Source: Pseudoscleropodium purum (Eukaryota > Streptophyta > Bryopsida > Hypnales > Brachytheciaceae). From it: DNA of 64,000 nt. Both the position numbers and the translations under genes were made by a program. This document shows positions 61,854 to 64,000 of this stretch, one piece after another; positions within the stretch are counted from its first letter, which is position 1, and each line of letters begins with the position of its first letter. The stretch lies in the NCBI GenBank assembly GCA_963969395.1, contig OZ017801.1:17303611-17367610 (forward strand), in the 5' to 3' direction. Below the pieces are notes generated by a model. The model did no database searches, was not told the origin of the DNA, and was given only the letters and a program-made list of their open reading frames with translations.

Positions 61854-64000
61854 TTTTTTGGTTATAAAAAATAAAATTTAACCAATTGAAATTTTTTATA
61901 CTAATTGTACAAATTTTTACACCATTTCTACTTGTACCATTTTTTTGTTCAAGGGAACAATGGGACATCAAGGGATAATTTTTGGTAAATTTGACAATTT
62001 CTCTTGTTCATTTTATTTTATTTTTGGATTCTTTAAAAGTAACTTATTTGCCAACCCTAACAAACTAGTATGGTATAAAGGCACCTATTCAAATTATAAA
62101 AGAAGCTTTTAACATTATACAAGCAACCTTTTGCATATATAAAACAACCTTTTGTATTATGAAAATTATATTTCACATATGCAGCAAGGTGTAACAATTT
62201 GATAATATAAAGAAGCTAGAAGCTTAGCTATTTTCTAAGGATGTTTTTGGATGTTTTTTTAGTGTAATTATTGTTCATATCTTCTTCCAAACAACAGAAA
62301 AAAATTAGAAACAAAACAATGATTCTACACTCACTTCTATTGTATTTTGCACTTATTTCATTTTCCATTGAGGGCTTTAAAATAATTGGATTGCAAATAG
62401 ATTGAAAGACATTGCACTTTTCATATCATAGCCATGTTCAATCTTTTAGCGCAAATTCTTCTTTGCATGTTTAGAAACAATTTTGTTATCATCTTGAAAT
62501 TCTATGGGGCAATTTTTTTCCTATAAATGAAAATTCTATCAAATTGCATTATTTTATTAATAAAAAATTATTTTTAAAATGTAGATAAAATAATGGTACT
62601 CTAAAAGTAGATATTTGCCTTTTGCTATTATGTCTATGACATGTAAATCCAAAATGCAAAGGCACCACCTTTTGGTATTGACTAAACTTTAAAGTAAAAG
62701 AAATCCTAAAATACTCACTATTTTAATTAGTTATTTCTAAAAGTGATGTCTTCTTTAAGTGTAGCTTCAACATTGAACATTTGATTTTCATGATGAATGA
62801 TTATGATTTTCCTATTCAACATTTTATACAAGAGTGCCCACTTCAAATCTTCATTTTCTATTGTTGAGGGCTATTTTAAATTAGCATGATGTGAAATACA
62901 TTTTGTAGGAAAAAACACAAAAGATCTTTGATTTCATAAGATATATAATACACTTAAAGAAATTGAGAGAATTTTTATAGCTTACATTTTTTTTGGGACC
63001 AACATTTTGGATTTTACTTGGGACAAAAAGAATGATAAAAAGACTACAAATGACTTGCACACATTAGTAAGGGCTTCAAATTCAACTACAAGTAAATTTC
63101 TAGAAAATCTTGGGGGCTAAGGTAAAACGGTGACCACTTGTGAAAAAATAGGTGAAAGCGAACCACATAGCATTTTTTTCCCAAAAAGGTCAGTGAGTAA
63201 TATGGTAGTCAAAGAGCATGAAGTGGCATGCCATGTCACCATGCTTTAATGCCATTTTAGAATTCTAACATTGTCATAGTAGATGTTAGCTAAGATGTCT
63301 TCTGTCACAGATAGATGTTTTTTGTAATGTCAATAGAGACATCCATTGTGACATTTTAGATGTTTTTTTGCGATGTCAATCAAGAATCCTCTATAACGTT
63401 TGAATTTTTTTTGCGACACAACATTGCATTCATCATAATATTTAAATCTGAAATTCTGTTTTTATAATAAAAAAAATTACATTTTAGATATCCATATAGT
63501 TTGTCTTCCCTCCAACCACACCCCTCTTGGATAAATAACTTGCCTTTTCATATTAAAATAATGACAATAAGGCTTTTCAAGTCATTCAATATTATTGTTG
63601 ATGTGGTGTATTAAATACAATGTATGGTGTATTTTATATGGTGTATAATGTATTGTATATGACATATGTCTTAGCTAACATCAAAATTGATGTCTCAAAA
63701 AATGTTTGTAGATCAAAATTGATTTTGCTAAAAATAATATTTAAATTTTTATGGACATCTAAGTTGATGTCACTTAAAACAATATGAGAATTTTTCAAAA
63801 ACATGACGTCAACTACTACCTCATCTTTCGGTTAGGTGAAAAAATCCTACGTGGCATTACTTGCTTGTGTGGTGCTTATGTGGCTGCCACATGGCACAAT
63901 TTGGTCACTTTTTAAAATCTTGTTTGTTGTGATGTTTCTCTAAAAACATGGTGTGTTTTTTCAGATTTTCCTCATGTTTTTTTCATGTCAATCTTGACGA
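61854..64000. other. AT-rich intergenic DNA, no gene seen
   Basis: No ORF of note. Between about 63.28 and 63.80 kb words such as GATGTC, GACATC and TTAGATGT recur often, a low-complexity pattern of unknown origin. Confidence 0.6.

Noticed and set aside
1..64000. tRNA, rRNA and CRISPR features
   Set aside because: No tRNA A/B-box pair in a cloverleaf, no rRNA-like block and no regularly spaced identical repeats were seen. The tandem arrays lack unique spacers.

Overview
The window looks like nuclear DNA of a land plant. It carries spliced genes with GT-AG introns for a chloroplast maltose transporter (MEX1), a TMEM256/DUF423 membrane protein and a plant-specific coiled-coil protein of the At4g15545 (NAIP) family. 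These sit in AT-rich DNA with plant-type Copia, Gypsy, hAT and CACTA elements. I cannot name the species. A bryophyte, lycophyte or fern is possible, but that is inference.

Layout. 1-4.7 kb is AT-rich intergenic DNA with a hairpin and one copy of a dispersed repeat. 4.7-6.5 kb holds a five-exon TMEM256 gene (+). 6.5-10.3 kb is intergenic. 10.3-15.1 kb holds a duplicated palindromic repeat followed by the nine-exon MEX1 gene (+); intron 2 carries a ~197-bp tandem repeat. 15.9-16.4 kb is a four-copy ~116-bp tandem repeat. 16.9-22.0 kb is the NAIP-like gene (+); intron 5 contains a ~1 kb foldback element, and the predicted C-terminus departs from the family. 22-34.7 kb is gene-poor, with a decayed CACTA fragment (~27 kb) and a 322-bp hAT-type MITE with a perfect 8-bp target duplication (30.7-31.0 kb).

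34.7-43.7 kb (-) is the most unusual part. It is a large gene of at least 11 exons in very AT-rich DNA, encoding a protein of about 1,600 residues that is mostly coiled coil. I do not recognise it. Seven consecutive exons are phase 0-0 and many are close to 90 codons. One exon has an in-frame TGA and there is a frame break near the 5' end, so the locus may be decaying or may skip exons.

45.6-49.8 kb (+) is a broken Ty3/Gypsy element (gag, protease, RT, part of RNase H) with a decayed unknown ORF upstream of gag. 57.05-61.85 kb (-) is a structurally bounded Copia element with ~250-bp LTRs. Its primer-binding site matches the anticodon loop of initiator tRNA-Met. The gag-protease-integrase frame is long and open, but parts of RT and RNase H are deleted, so it is non-autonomous. 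The rest is AT-rich intergenic DNA with dispersed repeats.

The three recognised host genes are transcribed in the same direction but have unrelated jobs: maltose export from plastids, a small membrane protein, and an ER-body-related coiled-coil protein. No functional cluster is implied. Exon coordinates were assigned by eye from splice signals, frame continuity and remembered family sequences, and may be off by a base.
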